Below, piece by piece: positions 36,164 to 54,127 of a stretch of 64,000 nucleotides of DNA (within the stretch, counting starts at the first letter, position 1; the number at the start of each line of letters is the position of its first letter). A program made the translations under genes and the position numbers. The DNA lies in assembly GCA_038230275.1 (NCBI GenBank), contig JBBRNO010000001.1, forward strand, positions 59,254-123,253. The letters are read 5' to 3'. This DNA comes from JANXXV01 sp038230275 (GTDB taxonomy: Bacteria > Acidobacteriota > Terriglobia > Bryobacterales > Bryobacteraceae). The notes beneath the pieces are model-generated. The model worked only from the letters and a program-made list of their open reading frames with translations. It was not told where the DNA came from and did no database searches.

Positions 36164-37765
36164 ATGCGCAAACTTACGCTCGCACTTGCCCTGGCCTCCG
36201 TCTCGTTCGCTCAGGTCACCTTCGAAGACATCAAGAAAAGCCCCAATAAAGACTGGCTTACCTACGCCGGCGATTACAAGGCGAATCGCCACAGTCCGCT
36301 GTCGCAGATCACCGCCGCCAATGCGGCCAATCTCGTGCCGAAGTGGGTCTATCACGTTCCCAAGGCCAGCGGACTGCGCAACAACCCTCTCGTCTACGAC
36401 GGCGTGATGTACGTCACCAACACGAATGAGATCCATGCCATAGACGCGCGGACCGGCCGGAAGATCTGGTATTACAAAGACACCCGATCGAAGAAGGAGG
36501 CCGTCAATCGCGGCGCCGCCATCCTCGGCGACAAGGTTTTCTTCGTCACCGGAGACATCCATTGCGTGGCGTTGGACCGCCGCACCGGCGCAGTGCTGTG
36601 GGATAAGAAATACGGCAGCATCGACGAAGGCATGTTCGCCTCCGCCGCGCCCCTTGTTCTCAAAGACAAGGTTCTGGTGGGCGTTGCGGGCGGAGACACC
36701 GGAATGCGAGGCTACATCGCGGCCCTCGACGCCGAAACCGGCAATGAGGTTTGGCGGACCTATACGATCCCTGCGCGCGGCGAGCCGGGTTCGGAGAGCT
36801 GGGGCAAATACGTCGACTACGGCGGCGGCGCCACTTGGCTCTCCGGAACCTACGATGCTGACTTGAATACGATCTATTGGCCGACCGGAAATCCCTGGCC
36901 CGATTTCTATGGCGTCGACCGCGGCGGCGACAACCTCTTTAGCTGTTCGGTTCTCGCGCTCGACGCCGACACGGGCAAGATGAAATGGTACTTCCAGTTC
37001 ACCCCTCACGACACGCACGACTGGGACGCGCAAGCCTGGCCCGTGCTCGTCGACCTGCCCTGGGAAGGCAAGATGCGGAAGCTCATGCTCTACTCCAATC
37101 GCAACGGCTTCTTTTACTTGCTCGACCGGACCAACGGCCAGTTCCTGCGGGCCACCAAGCTGGTCGATAAACTGGACTGGGCTTCGCACGTCGATGCCAA
37201 GGGCCGTCCGGTTCTCATCGAAGGCAAGGATCCGACGCCTGCCGGCAACCGCGTCTGTCCTGGCGTGAGAGGCGCCACCAACTGGATGTCACCCTCCTAC
37301 AACCCCGCGACCGGCCTCTACTATGTCGTGACGCTCGAACAATGTGACATCTTCACCAGTTCCTCCAAGGAACCTGAGCCGAAGAAGAGCTTCTCCGGCG
37401 GCGGCGCCGGGCCGAAACCCAACGAGATCGGCCAGTTCTTCCTCCGCGCTTTCGACCCTAAGACCGGCAAGCGCGTTTGGGAGTACCCCATGACCGGACC
37501 TGGCGAATCCTGGGCCGGAACAGTTTCCACCGCGGGCGGCGTCATCTTCTTTGGCGACGACGACGGCCAACTCGTCGGCGTCGATGCCAAGACCGGCAAG
37601 CACCTCTGGCACTTCCAGATGGGCGAAGGGCTCACGGCTTCCCCCATCACTTATTCGGTTGGGGGTAAGCAGTTCGTCGCCATCGCCTCGGCCACGGCGA
37701 TATTCTCGTTTGGATTGCACGAGCCGGTGCAGTCGGTGCCGCTCCCCAAAATCAACGTTGAGTAA
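36164..37765 (+). CDS. PQQ-dependent quinoprotein alcohol dehydrogenase
   Basis: A 533-residue periplasmic quinoprotein with signal peptide (to FAQ) and eight-bladed propeller repeats (VMYVTNTNEIHAIDARTGRK and similar W-motifs). Around residue 283 it reads FTPHDTHDWDAQAWP. By alignment to methanol dehydrogenases in memory, Asp286 is the catalytic Asp and Asp288 stands two residues on, the position where an Asp marks lanthanide-using enzymes. The adjacent Cys-Cys pair of MxaF is not seen. The electron acceptor is probably the dihaem cytochrome encoded just before. The start at 36164 has GAGGAA upstream. Confidence 0.82.
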   Translation: MRKLTLALALASVSFAQVTFEDIKKSPNKDWLTYAGDYKANRHSPLSQITAANAANLVPKWVYHVPKASGLRNNPLVYDGVMYVTNTNEIHAIDARTGRKIWYYKDTRSKKEAVNRGAAILGDKVFFVTGDIHCVALDRRTGAVLWDKKYGSIDEGMFASAAPLVLKDKVLVGVAGGDTGMRGYIAALDAETGNEVWRTYTIPARGEPGSESWGKYVDYGGGATWLSGTYDADLNTIYWPTGNPWPDFYGVDRGGDNLFSCSVLALDADTGKMKWYFQFTPHDTHDWDAQAWPVLVDLPWEGKMRKLMLYSNRNGFFYLLDRTNGQFLRATKLVDKLDWASHVDAKGRPVLIEGKDPTPAGNRVCPGVRGATNWMSPSYNPATGLYYVVTLEQCDIFTSSSKEPEPKKSFSGGGAGPKPNEIGQFFLRAFDPKTGKRVWEYPMTGPGESWAGTVSTAGGVIFFGDDDGQLVGVDAKTGKHLWHFQMGEGLTASPITYSVGGKQFVAIASATAIFSFGLHEPVQSVPLPKINVE

Positions 37766-38046
37766 AGCATTGCCTATTTCCGCAACGATGGCCGGGGCGG
37801 CATGATCGCACACGACCAGATTCTGTCTTAAGTCTCCGACCGGGCATCGGGCGACCGTCAAATCGCTCAAAGCCAACGATACGATCCGGGGAAGCTCTCT
37901 CGATCGGGGACTCCACCAGGAAAGCATCCCGGCTGTTTCTGTCTGGTCCGCCGGCGAAATCGGCAGCGCGTGTGGAGCGGTGGGGCCTGACGGGCAGGAT
38001 AGGCGAACTAACCGGGTGCCTGATTTGCTGTGAGCATAGCCGCTAG

Positions 38047-39360
38047 CTATGCGCGGCTTCCCCGGCGCCACCAATAATAAATCGGGATCCCGGAAAGCAG
38101 GATCGCGCAGCCGGCAAGCGACGAGCCGGGGCGCGCAATGAAAGTCGTGATGATGAACCACGCCGCGAAAGCGACGAAAAGAAGCGGCGCCCAAGGGTAG
38201 CCCCACACTTCATAGGGCCGCTCCCATTCAGGATGTTTTCGCCGCAATACGATAAGGCCGAGTACGACCGCGGCATGCACCATCCAGGCGATGATCAGAA
38301 CATAGGAGATCAACTGTTCGTAGGATCCGCTGAGGGCGAGCACGCAAGACCACACTCCCTGTACGAGAATGGAAATTCCGGGCGTTTGGTAGACCGGGTG
38401 AATCTCTGCCATTTTCTTGAAGAACAGACCGTCCCTAGCCTGAGTGAAATAGATGCGCGGCGCGGTCATAATGCAGCCGTTAGTCGCTCCGATCATCGAC
38501 AACACAATAGTAAGCGTGACGAACGAAGCTCCCATCCTGCCCATTGTGATCTCGGCGGTGTCGGCAGCCACGCGGCTGCTGGCGGCGATTTGGTTGAGTG
38601 GCATCACATGGAAGTAGGCGATATTGGCAGCCAAGTACACAAACATCGCGCCGGCGACGCCGAATACCAGCGCCAATACGATGTTGCGTTTGGGGTTGAT
38701 CACCTCTCCGGCGATGAATGCGATCACGTGCCAGCCGTCATAGGCAAGGAACGCCCCAAGCAGCGCCGCGCTCAATGAGGACGACGCCACCTGCTCGGGG
38801 AGTGTCCAGTTGATAGCCACTGGGGCGGGAACAAAAAAGGCGCTAGCGACGAGCACCAAAAGTCCTGTGAGTTTGAGGATGGTAAATAGCACCTGCACCC
38901 TCGCACCCTGCTGGACGCCGATGTAGTTGACGCCAGTGAGCACGAGAATCAGCAGCACCGGAAACCAAGTCATCAGCCCAGGAACCGATGGCAACAGATA
39001 GGAAAGAAAACGCGCGCAGGCTACCGCTACGGCGGCGATGGAGCCGGACTGGATGACGAGGAAAAAGGTCCAGCCCGTGAGGAACGCCGGTAACGGACCG
39101 TAGGCTTCGCGCAGATACACGTACTGGCCGCCTGAGTGAGGAAGCATCGCACCCAACTCGGCATAAGCGAGGGCGCCAAAAAACGAGGCGATACCCGCGA
39201 AGACCCAGACGGCGAGAATGGCGGGAGCGGACGGAATTTCACGGGCAATGACGGCTGGGATCACAAAGATCGCGGCGCCAATCATGGTCCCGATGACGAT
39301 GGTGGTGGCGTCGAGAAGTCCCAGTTTTCGCGGAAGCTCGTTCTCTTCAATTTGAGACAT
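38047..39360 (-). CDS. APC-family amino acid permease
   Basis: A 437-residue transporter with about 12 membrane segments, from the amino acid-polyamine-organocation superfamily. The N-terminus reads LGLLDATTIVIGTMIGAAIFV, the consensus first segment with its substrate-binding GxG bend, and AGEVINPKRNIVLAL is the conserved loop. It most resembles LAT/serine-threonine-type exchangers. The amino acid is unknown. The ATG at 39360 matches the family start; the open frame extends to 39420 but would overlap the amidohydrolase gene. The two genes are in one unit. Confidence 0.82.
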   Translation of the reverse strand: MSQIEENELPRKLGLLDATTIVIGTMIGAAIFVIPAVIAREIPSAPAILAVWVFAGIASFFGALAYAELGAMLPHSGGQYVYLREAYGPLPAFLTGWTFFLVIQSGSIAAVAVACARFLSYLLPSVPGLMTWFPVLLILVLTGVNYIGVQQGARVQVLFTILKLTGLLVLVASAFFVPAPVAINWTLPEQVASSSLSAALLGAFLAYDGWHVIAFIAGEVINPKRNIVLALVFGVAGAMFVYLAANIAYFHVMPLNQIAASSRVAADTAEITMGRMGASFVTLTIVLSMIGATNGCIMTAPRIYFTQARDGLFFKKMAEIHPVYQTPGISILVQGVWSCVLALSGSYEQLISYVLIIAWMVHAAVVLGLIVLRRKHPEWERPYEVWGYPWAPLLFVAFAAWFIITTFIARPGSSLAGCAILLSGIPIYYWWRRGSRA

Positions 39361-39385
39361 TTGTGGGGGATTCGGCGAACCCGGG

Positions 39386-40285
39386 CTAGCCCTTTGGAAA
39401 GCGCCAGATGCGAAGGGCATTCTCGCCGAGCATCAACGCACGATCTTGCTCCGTGTAGAATTCGCAGTACTTGTCGACGAACTCCAGTTCCTTGTCCATC
39501 GGCAATTCCCAGCGCGGGCGCGGATAGCCAGTGCCCCAGACGAGTTGTTTGCCGCCGAATTCTTCGTAAATCGCCTTGTAGAACGGCCAAGTGTCGCGAT
39601 AGGGATATTTATTCAACTCGGACATCTCATAGGGCTCGGAATTGCTGATCCAGACCTGGGGGAACTTTTTCAACCGGAACATTTTTCTGAATTCGGGCCA
39701 CGGATCCTTCAATTTGAGATCAGGCTTGCCGGCGTGATCAACCACCACCTTGACGCCTGGGAATCGCCCGCACATGTCTTCCAGCATCGGCATCTGGTGA
39801 GGGAGGATGTAGAAATTGAAAACCGCCTGGAGCTTTTCAGCTTCGCTCCACAGCTTGTACTGTTCCTTTGAGTTGAGCCAGCTTGCCTGCGGATGGTATT
39901 TCGGGCTGAAGCGCATGCCTTGGAACCCGTGCTCCTTTACCCAATACCGGAGGCGCTCATGAACTTTGGGGTCGAGCGGATTGATCAACCCGTGGGCCAC
40001 AAACAGCTTCGGATACTTGTGAAGCGAGTAACTGATGTAAGAGTTATCCCAACCGAAATAGCGCGGATTAATCAGCACCGCATACTTAAGCCCGAAATCT
40101 TTCATCACCTCGACCTGGTTCTCGATCGGCGCGGAAATGTCCGGTTTCATCTCTGGCCGTTCGGGATGATTAAACGGAAACTTCGGATCGAGCGTCCAGA
40201 CCTCCAGGTGAGTATCGATGATGAGGCGGTCTTTCTTCTGCGCAAGGGCGGCCGGAGAGGCGAGAAACAGGCGTCGTGAAATCAT
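39386..40285 (-). CDS. Amidohydrolase-2 family metal hydrolase, Tat-exported
   Basis: A 299-residue TIM-barrel hydrolase of the amidohydrolase-2 (PF04909-like) group, with IIDTHLEVWTLD at the barrel start, VVVDHAGKPDLK in the middle and LVWGTGYPRPRWELP late. The usual HxH pair at the start reads DTHLE, so only one His is in place. The N-terminus (MISRRLFLASPAALAQ) looks like a twin-arginine signal, so export folded is likely. Members act as lactonases or decarboxylases. An ATG at 40297 is an alternative start. It precedes the amino-acid permease gene by 25 bp. Confidence 0.75.
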   Translation of the reverse strand: MISRRLFLASPAALAQKKDRLIIDTHLEVWTLDPKFPFNHPERPEMKPDISAPIENQVEVMKDFGLKYAVLINPRYFGWDNSYISYSLHKYPKLFVAHGLINPLDPKVHERLRYWVKEHGFQGMRFSPKYHPQASWLNSKEQYKLWSEAEKLQAVFNFYILPHQMPMLEDMCGRFPGVKVVVDHAGKPDLKLKDPWPEFRKMFRLKKFPQVWISNSEPYEMSELNKYPYRDTWPFYKAIYEEFGGKQLVWGTGYPRPRWELPMDKELEFVDKYCEFYTEQDRALMLGENALRIWRFPKG

Positions 40286-40351
40286 TGTGGAGAGCATAAA
40301 ATCAGCAGGCTGCAATTCGGGCGTTCGGCACTAACGCGGCGATCCCGGAGC

Positions 40352-40981
40352 CTAATACAGCGTCTTGTAGGACTTCTGGATAAACTCATCGAGCGCAGCC
40401 ACGGTTGTATTATCGATCTTTGCCTGGTCCATCAACATCTCAGCGAAAGCGGGCAAGGCCGGCGCTACCGCGTTGTCTCGCGCCGCCCAAAGATTCGATC
40501 GTAACGGCGCCTTGCCGCATTGCAGGTAACACTCTTCGATCTCCATCGCGATCCCGGCAATCGGGCGCTTATCTTTGACCGTCATGGGCGTTAGCACGTC
40601 TTCGTCCTGAATCACTTGGGCACGTCCGTTGACGCGGAGACTCTCGGAAATTCCGGGAATCAGGAATAACAAGCCGATACATCCGGTCTCAACAATGTTG
40701 TGTAAGCTATCCACGCGGCGATTCCCTGAACGTTCCGGGATAATAAGCGTCTCGTCGTCGAGCACGCAAACAAAGCCGGGCGCATCGCCGCGCGGGCTCA
40801 CATCGCAACGTCCGTCCCGCCCGAACGTGGCCAGAAGCAGAAACGGTGACTGACCGATGAAGGAAACCATGTGGCGGTCCAGCTTGGTCAACTGTTTCTT
40901 CAAAGCCAGGTCAGAGGGCGTCCCAATGAGCGCCTCTAACTCGGCGGCGGACGTGACCTTCCTCTTAAAGGTGTGCTTCAT
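40352..40981 (-). CDS. Pyridoxamine 5'-phosphate oxidase-fold FMN-binding protein
   Basis: A 209-residue split-barrel protein of the MSMEG_1061/DR2398-like subfamily (from memory). HMVSFIGQSPFLLLATFGRDGRCDVSPRGD is the FMN-site signature and IPERSGNRRVDSLHNI follows. These proteins bind FMN or haem and reduce small molecules; no substrate is predictable. The frame is open to 41140 but the residues before 40981 (Cys- and Arg-rich) show no homology, so the ATG at 40981 was chosen. Confidence 0.78.
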   Translation of the reverse strand: MKHTFKRKVTSAAELEALIGTPSDLALKKQLTKLDRHMVSFIGQSPFLLLATFGRDGRCDVSPRGDAPGFVCVLDDETLIIPERSGNRRVDSLHNIVETGCIGLLFLIPGISESLRVNGRAQVIQDEDVLTPMTVKDKRPIAGIAMEIEECYLQCGKAPLRSNLWAARDNAVAPALPAFAEMLMDQAKIDNTTVAALDEFIQKSYKTLY

Positions 40982-41170
40982 CGTTTCATTATTGTACAGC
41001 CGGTTTTTCCGTTTGCAAGACCCAGGTGCCGCTGTCGTGTCCCGCTGCCCGTGAAGTGCAAGAAATCTACAGCCAGGACATGTTGCTCGGTACTTTCGTT
41101 TTACGCAAAAACGCGCATCGGACCGAAACCGCCGGTCCAATGCGCGCCCATACCCAAAACTTCAGCCTAG

Positions 41171-41287
41171 CTAGGACTTTTCGATGCCTACTCCGAAATT
41201 GGCGCTATCAACTACGTGCCCTACATGGGTTCAATGTTCGAGTATTTCGTGCAGGACGCCTGGAAGGCAAGCCGTCGCCTTCAGTAA
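41171..41287 (+). pseudogene. Relic of a third TonB-dependent receptor (barrel fragment)
   Basis: About 35 codons on the + strand read AYSEIGAINYVPYMGSMFEY then FVQDAWKASRRLQ and stop. This is the barrel motif (F-x-QD-x-W-K-x-x-x-R-L) seen in both intact receptors on the other strand. Nothing before or after belongs to a receptor. The rest of the 380 bp between the neighbouring genes holds nothing else I can identify. End position is approximate. Confidence 0.6.
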
Positions 41288-41363
41288 GCCAGGGCACTGA
41301 CGGCGCCGCCTTCATTCGCAAGGCGAAGCCGCCGGCCCTGTCTAACCAAAACGGCAATCTCCG

Positions 41364-44300
41364 CTAAAACTCCAGCTTGAAAACCAGCATCATGTAGTAC
41401 CGCCCGCCCTGCCCGGAGAAACTCCCCTGGGTCGAGGTGATCTTCCCGAACGTCTGCGGACTGCGGAAATCCACCGTGCTTCCAGGATTTCCGTAGAAGT
41501 AACGTTTAAACGGATTGTTGACATCAAACCGCAGCGTCCCCTTCAACCGTTCCCGGAACGGAAACGACTTCGTAATGCTCGCCTGATGCCACAGCATGCC
41601 CGGACCGGTTTGAATATTCCGTCCCGATTGGCCCGCCGTGAACGACGCCGGATAAGCGAACGCGTTGATATTCGCCCACGGGTCCGAACACGCGATCTGG
41701 AACCGGCAATTTCCATGCGCGTCCCAGTCCAGTTTGATGTCGGCGTACGTCTTGCCCGGAGCCATGTTTGCCCGTTGCGTACCCGGCAAAAAGACGTTAC
41801 CAGTCCCGGTAAACCCAAAGCTGAACGGAAGGCCCTGCTCCAGCGTCTGAATCCCGTTCACTGACCAGTTGCCGAGAACGCCCTTCGCCAGCCAGTTGGA
41901 GTTGCTCAACCATTTCTTCCCTTTTCCAAACGGCAGATCGTATGTGAAGTAGGTGACCCACCGATGCCGCACATCGTAGTCCGAACGCCCTTTTTCCAGC
42001 GCCCGGTTGTAGAACGTGATGCCGCCCGCCCCGCCATCGCCGGAACTCTCGTCGATGGACTTGGCATAGGTGTAGAAGGACGCCAGACTCAGACCTTTCG
42101 AGAAGCGCTTGTCCACCTTGATCGTGCCCGAATGGAACGTGCTGTGTCCATAGTTGCTGTAATTCAGAATATTGCCGAACTGCGTGTATGGCGTGAAGTT
42201 CGATGGCGCCCTCCGGATTGCCTCAAGCCGCACCGGATCGCTCGAAACATTCAGCGGAATCGCATTGATATTCCACCGGTTCAACAACCCTACGCCGGCC
42301 GAACCTTGATACGAAAGGTCGAGCAAAATCGTCGGCGTTAGCTCATATTGCAAGCTCCCGTTCCAATTCATCACATACGGCATCCGCATCTTGGGATCGT
42401 AGTAGGACGCGTTGCGTCCACTGTAATTCGTCCCGATAAACGGAGCCGACCCATCCGCCGCAACGGCAAACGAAATTGGCGGCGGCCCATTCTTCAGGTA
42501 GAATGCCACGTCCGGATTTCCCGCTGGCGGTTGGATAACCGCGCTCGCCTGGTACTCTTCAAAGTTCTCCTGCAAAGAGTTGGTCCACAGGTCCAGCGTG
42601 TTCACCGCGAACCCGCCGCGAAAAACCCACTTGTCACGGAAATTCCACGCCAGACCTACTCGCGGCTGAAAGTTGTTCCAGTCCTTCGTCGCCAGCGGAC
42701 TCTTCGGATGCAGCAGCGCGCCCATTTTTCCAGTCAACTGGTCGATTGCCGTCGGATTGAACTGGCTCTGCTGCCCGTATTTTGTCGTGTACGGCGTTTC
42801 ATACTGCCACCGCAGTCCAAGGTTCAGCGTCAGCCGCCTGGTCACCTTCCAGTCATCCTGGAAGTACGTGCTGTGGCTCCACCACCGCGGCAGCCATGTC
42901 GCCAAACTCCGCGTGAAGTCCGCTTGCACTACGCCGCCAAGCAGGAAGGACGCAAACGAGTTGCCCGTGTTCGGCCGGAACGGAAAATCCGTGCCGCCAA
43001 AACGGTACGCCCCCGACGGATTCGACGCCACGTGCGTATTCATTCTTGTCCGCAGCAACTCATAGCCCATCTTAAAGGTGTGTTTGCCGCTCACCTTCGT
43101 CAGGTTTTCCTGCAAGCTGATGCCTTCGTTCACCTCGGCCGAATCGCCGCCCGGAAACGCAAAAAATAGATTCCCGCCGCCCGAATTCAAGAAACTCGGC
43201 ATCGTGTCCGGCGCCGCATTCGGGATCCCCAGCTTGGAGGCCCAATTGCCATTCAGGCTCTCCGGCGTACGGCTGAACTTCCGCCGCGTTCCTCCCAATC
43301 GAACCTGATTGATCATCGTCGGATTGATCGTGTAGGTGTCGGAAAATACGAGTTGCGTCAGGTCTAGCGGGATCGGAGTGTGATTGGCGTCGAAGATCGG
43401 ATTGTTCACTGCCACCTGCCAGCGCCCGTTGAACGACCGGTTCCGGAAATCGGAGAACCGCCCGAATACTTTGTGCTTGTCAGAGAAGGAGTGATCAATT
43501 TTGTTGTCCAGGTTCGTCCGGTAGGACCGGTACACCGTGTCCGTGCTCAGGTTGGAATGCGGTCCCGTCCGGTTGATAAACGTCTGATTGTTGCGATTAC
43601 TTTCCGGCGTATACGGATTCAGGCTCAGAAACTTGTTCACCGCCGGGTCAAACCGGTTCTTCGGAATCTGGTTGCCGGGGAACTGCGTGCGCGAATAGCT
43701 GCCATCGGCCAACTGCGTGATCGATGCCGGATCGTAAATCGGGTCGCCTATTCCGCCAAAGCTGTAATCGCCGTTCAGCATCGCGGGACTCGGCACGTCC
43801 ACGTCGTTGTTCTCCGACGATTTTTCATGATGCCGCTGGAATCCCCACAGGAAGAAGGTCTTGTTCCGCCCGTTATACAATTTCGGAATCACGATCGGCC
43901 CGTTGATGTTCGCCGACATCAGGTGGAAGCCAAACTTGTTCGTCGGCTTCAGCGCGTCTTCCCAGTTCCGATGGATCATCGGCCGCGCCATGTAGCGCTC
44001 TTCCGCCATCGCGTGCAACTGGTTCGTGCCGCTCTTGAAAGTGATGTTCATCACTCCGCCGCCTGAATGGCCATATTCCGCTGGCAGCGCCGTCGTCAGC
44101 ACTTTCACTTCTTCTATGTTCTGTTCCGACGGATTCACGTTGCGCCCAGTTCCGACGCTGCCCGTCCCCGGCGTTGTCGCCGATACGCCGTCATTGGCCA
44201 TCACGAAGCTCCGCGAGCGCCCGCCCGCCGCGTGGCCGAAGCCCGCCTGCGACGTGACCCCCGGCACATAAAACAACATGCTCTCAATCTTGAGCTGCGG

Positions 44301-44750
44301 CGATGGCAGCTTAGTCAACTGCTCCGCGCTCACCAGATGGCCCGTGGCTGACGTCTCCAACTCGAGCAGCGTCCCATTTGCCGCCACTTCAATCGACTCC
44401 ACCACGTCGCCCACCTGCATCGCCACATCCACCCGCTGCGTCTCCGTTGACCGCACCTGAACGTTCGTCCGCAGCAGCTTGCGGAATCCCGGCGATTCAA
44501 ACGTCAGTGTATAGATCCCAGGATTCAAATAGGGAACACGGTAGAGCCCGTCCTCATTCGCCGCCGTCGCATACGCAACCCCCGTCGCGTCGCCCGTCAC
44601 TTTCAATGCAACGCCAGCGATTGCCCCCCCCGACGTATCCGTAACCTGCCCTGTTAAAGTGCCTTGCCCCGTTTGCGCAAATGCGCCGGTGGCAAGGAGG
44701 GTCAACAACAACAACGGAATAATATCCCGGAAATGCCTGTTCTGATGCAT
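41364..44750 (-). CDS. Oar-like TonB-dependent outer-membrane receptor
   Basis: An 1128-residue receptor. Signal peptide (to GAFAQ), carboxypeptidase-regulatory-like domain (about 25-110: GTLTGQVTDTSGGAIAGVAL), plug-like region (KLPSPQLKIESML; AGGRSRSFVMANDGVSA), then a long barrel ending in Phe (MLVFKLEF). It belongs to the same subgroup as the truncated copy at 34600-35250 and differs from the receptor at 31091-34492. Ligand unknown. Confidence 0.85.
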   Translation of the reverse strand: MHQNRHFRDIIPLLLLTLLATGAFAQTGQGTLTGQVTDTSGGAIAGVALKVTGDATGVAYATAANEDGLYRVPYLNPGIYTLTFESPGFRKLLRTNVQVRSTETQRVDVAMQVGDVVESIEVAANGTLLELETSATGHLVSAEQLTKLPSPQLKIESMLFYVPGVTSQAGFGHAAGGRSRSFVMANDGVSATTPGTGSVGTGRNVNPSEQNIEEVKVLTTALPAEYGHSGGGVMNITFKSGTNQLHAMAEERYMARPMIHRNWEDALKPTNKFGFHLMSANINGPIVIPKLYNGRNKTFFLWGFQRHHEKSSENNDVDVPSPAMLNGDYSFGGIGDPIYDPASITQLADGSYSRTQFPGNQIPKNRFDPAVNKFLSLNPYTPESNRNNQTFINRTGPHSNLSTDTVYRSYRTNLDNKIDHSFSDKHKVFGRFSDFRNRSFNGRWQVAVNNPIFDANHTPIPLDLTQLVFSDTYTINPTMINQVRLGGTRRKFSRTPESLNGNWASKLGIPNAAPDTMPSFLNSGGGNLFFAFPGGDSAEVNEGISLQENLTKVSGKHTFKMGYELLRTRMNTHVASNPSGAYRFGGTDFPFRPNTGNSFASFLLGGVVQADFTRSLATWLPRWWSHSTYFQDDWKVTRRLTLNLGLRWQYETPYTTKYGQQSQFNPTAIDQLTGKMGALLHPKSPLATKDWNNFQPRVGLAWNFRDKWVFRGGFAVNTLDLWTNSLQENFEEYQASAVIQPPAGNPDVAFYLKNGPPPISFAVAADGSAPFIGTNYSGRNASYYDPKMRMPYVMNWNGSLQYELTPTILLDLSYQGSAGVGLLNRWNINAIPLNVSSDPVRLEAIRRAPSNFTPYTQFGNILNYSNYGHSTFHSGTIKVDKRFSKGLSLASFYTYAKSIDESSGDGGAGGITFYNRALEKGRSDYDVRHRWVTYFTYDLPFGKGKKWLSNSNWLAKGVLGNWSVNGIQTLEQGLPFSFGFTGTGNVFLPGTQRANMAPGKTYADIKLDWDAHGNCRFQIACSDPWANINAFAYPASFTAGQSGRNIQTGPGMLWHQASITKSFPFRERLKGTLRFDVNNPFKRYFYGNPGSTVDFRSPQTFGKITSTQGSFSGQGGRYYMMLVFKLEF

Positions 44751-44844
44751 GGATTACCCCTTCGCGGGATTATACCACATGCGGACGAGCGTCGCAGGCT
44801 GTGGCCGTGCTGTATCCTGTATGCAATTCCGTTTGGACAGGCAT

Positions 44845-44879
44845 TAAAAAAGCGCCAGAGCACTGAGGCCCTGGCGCTT
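44845..44879 (-). terminator. Intrinsic terminator after rpoC
   Basis: Read on the minus strand, a perfect 9-bp stem AAGCGCCAG/CTGGCGCTT with a 12-base GC-rich loop is followed at once by a run of six T. It lies 30 bp past the rpoC stop and fits a factor-independent terminator for the rpoBC transcript. Confidence 0.88.
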
Positions 44880-44908
44880 GGTACTGCGTCAAATCGTTAC
44901 CTAAAGAC

Positions 44909-49132
<4,224 letters not shown>

Positions 49133-49224
49133 AGGTTGTCTCCAAAAACTCCCGTCAACAATTGACCATGGCCGTAGACGATCGCAGAAAATTACGATTC
49201 AGTCCGCAGCCTTTGCTTTGGGCA

Positions 49225-49278
49225 ACCGCTCCCTGACAGTCACGGCTCGGAATTGAGCCGTGACCGTGAAGGAGCGGT
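49225..49278. repeat. REP-like hairpin between rpoB and rpoC
   Basis: A 54-bp palindrome: a 24-base left arm starting ACCGCTCCCTG, a 6-base loop GGAATT, and a right arm ending AGGAGCGGT. The arms pair at 21 of 24 positions. One arm also occurs alone at 60113-60136 and inside both MITE-like elements. In the rpoBC message it would form a strong stem. Confidence 0.8.
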
Positions 49279-49315
49279 GCGCAAGTGTTCAGGTGGTTAC
49301 CCAATGACAAGTCCA

Positions 49316-53620
<4,305 letters not shown>

Positions 53621-54127
53621 GTTCCACTCCTACTGATAGCCGGCACGTCCTAAGCGTCAGGCTTGGACGTTATGTACGACGCCGGTACAAAAAGGACCAC
53701 AGCGGACAGGAAAGACGCCTTGCGCGCTTCCACAATCCGCAATTAATGACAAATGAGAACCAGAAAACAGAAGACAGCTGAGGAAACCGGAGGATAGTAA
53801 ACGAACAGGAGAGTAGCGCTGCTTTGAGAAAGGCGAACCTACGCCGCGGCCGGCGAAACCACACACTACTCCCAAGGAAGAATAGCGCAAGGCTATGCGG
53901 TGCATACTCCCTGAGAAGCGATGCACAATGCCGCAGGATGAAAGGTTCACAGGCAAATGTCCGGCTACGTATCCGGTCAGACCTTATTCAATCCACAGTC
54001 TAGCAGACGCAATCACCAGCGTCAAAGAAGGATGGCAGTCCAACTGCAGATCAGACTGCCTCCAAAACTATTACCGACGATCCAAAACCACCTATCTTGT
54101 TGCTGGTAAAAAGCTTAACTGAACCCT
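53621..54127. other. Long leader/intergenic region before rpoB
   Basis: About 500 bp between the rplL stop and rpoB start. No gene is convincing in any frame. It holds the promoter candidate at 53997-54025, so an rpoBC message starting there would have a leader of some 370 bases. I do not see a clear terminator for rplL nor a classical attenuator hairpin. Confidence 0.6.
53997..54025 (-). promoter_or_regulatory. Sigma-70-type promoter candidate for rpoBC
   Basis: On the minus strand TTGACG (54025-54020), a spacer of exactly 17 bases, then TAGACT (54002-53997). This matches -35 TTGACA at 5 of 6 and -10 TATAAT at 4 of 6. It points to rpoB. Confidence 0.6.

Noticed and set aside
35846..37189. 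447-codon open frame on the minus strand
   Set aside because: It lies exactly opposite the PQQ dehydrogenase and cytochrome, has composition typical of an antisense shadow in GC-rich coding DNA, and shows no family motif.
37289..38206. 305-codon open frame on the minus strand, partly in an intergenic gap
   Set aside because: Mostly antisense to the PQQ dehydrogenase. The intergenic part (37766-38046) has no similarity I recognise and no ribosome site.
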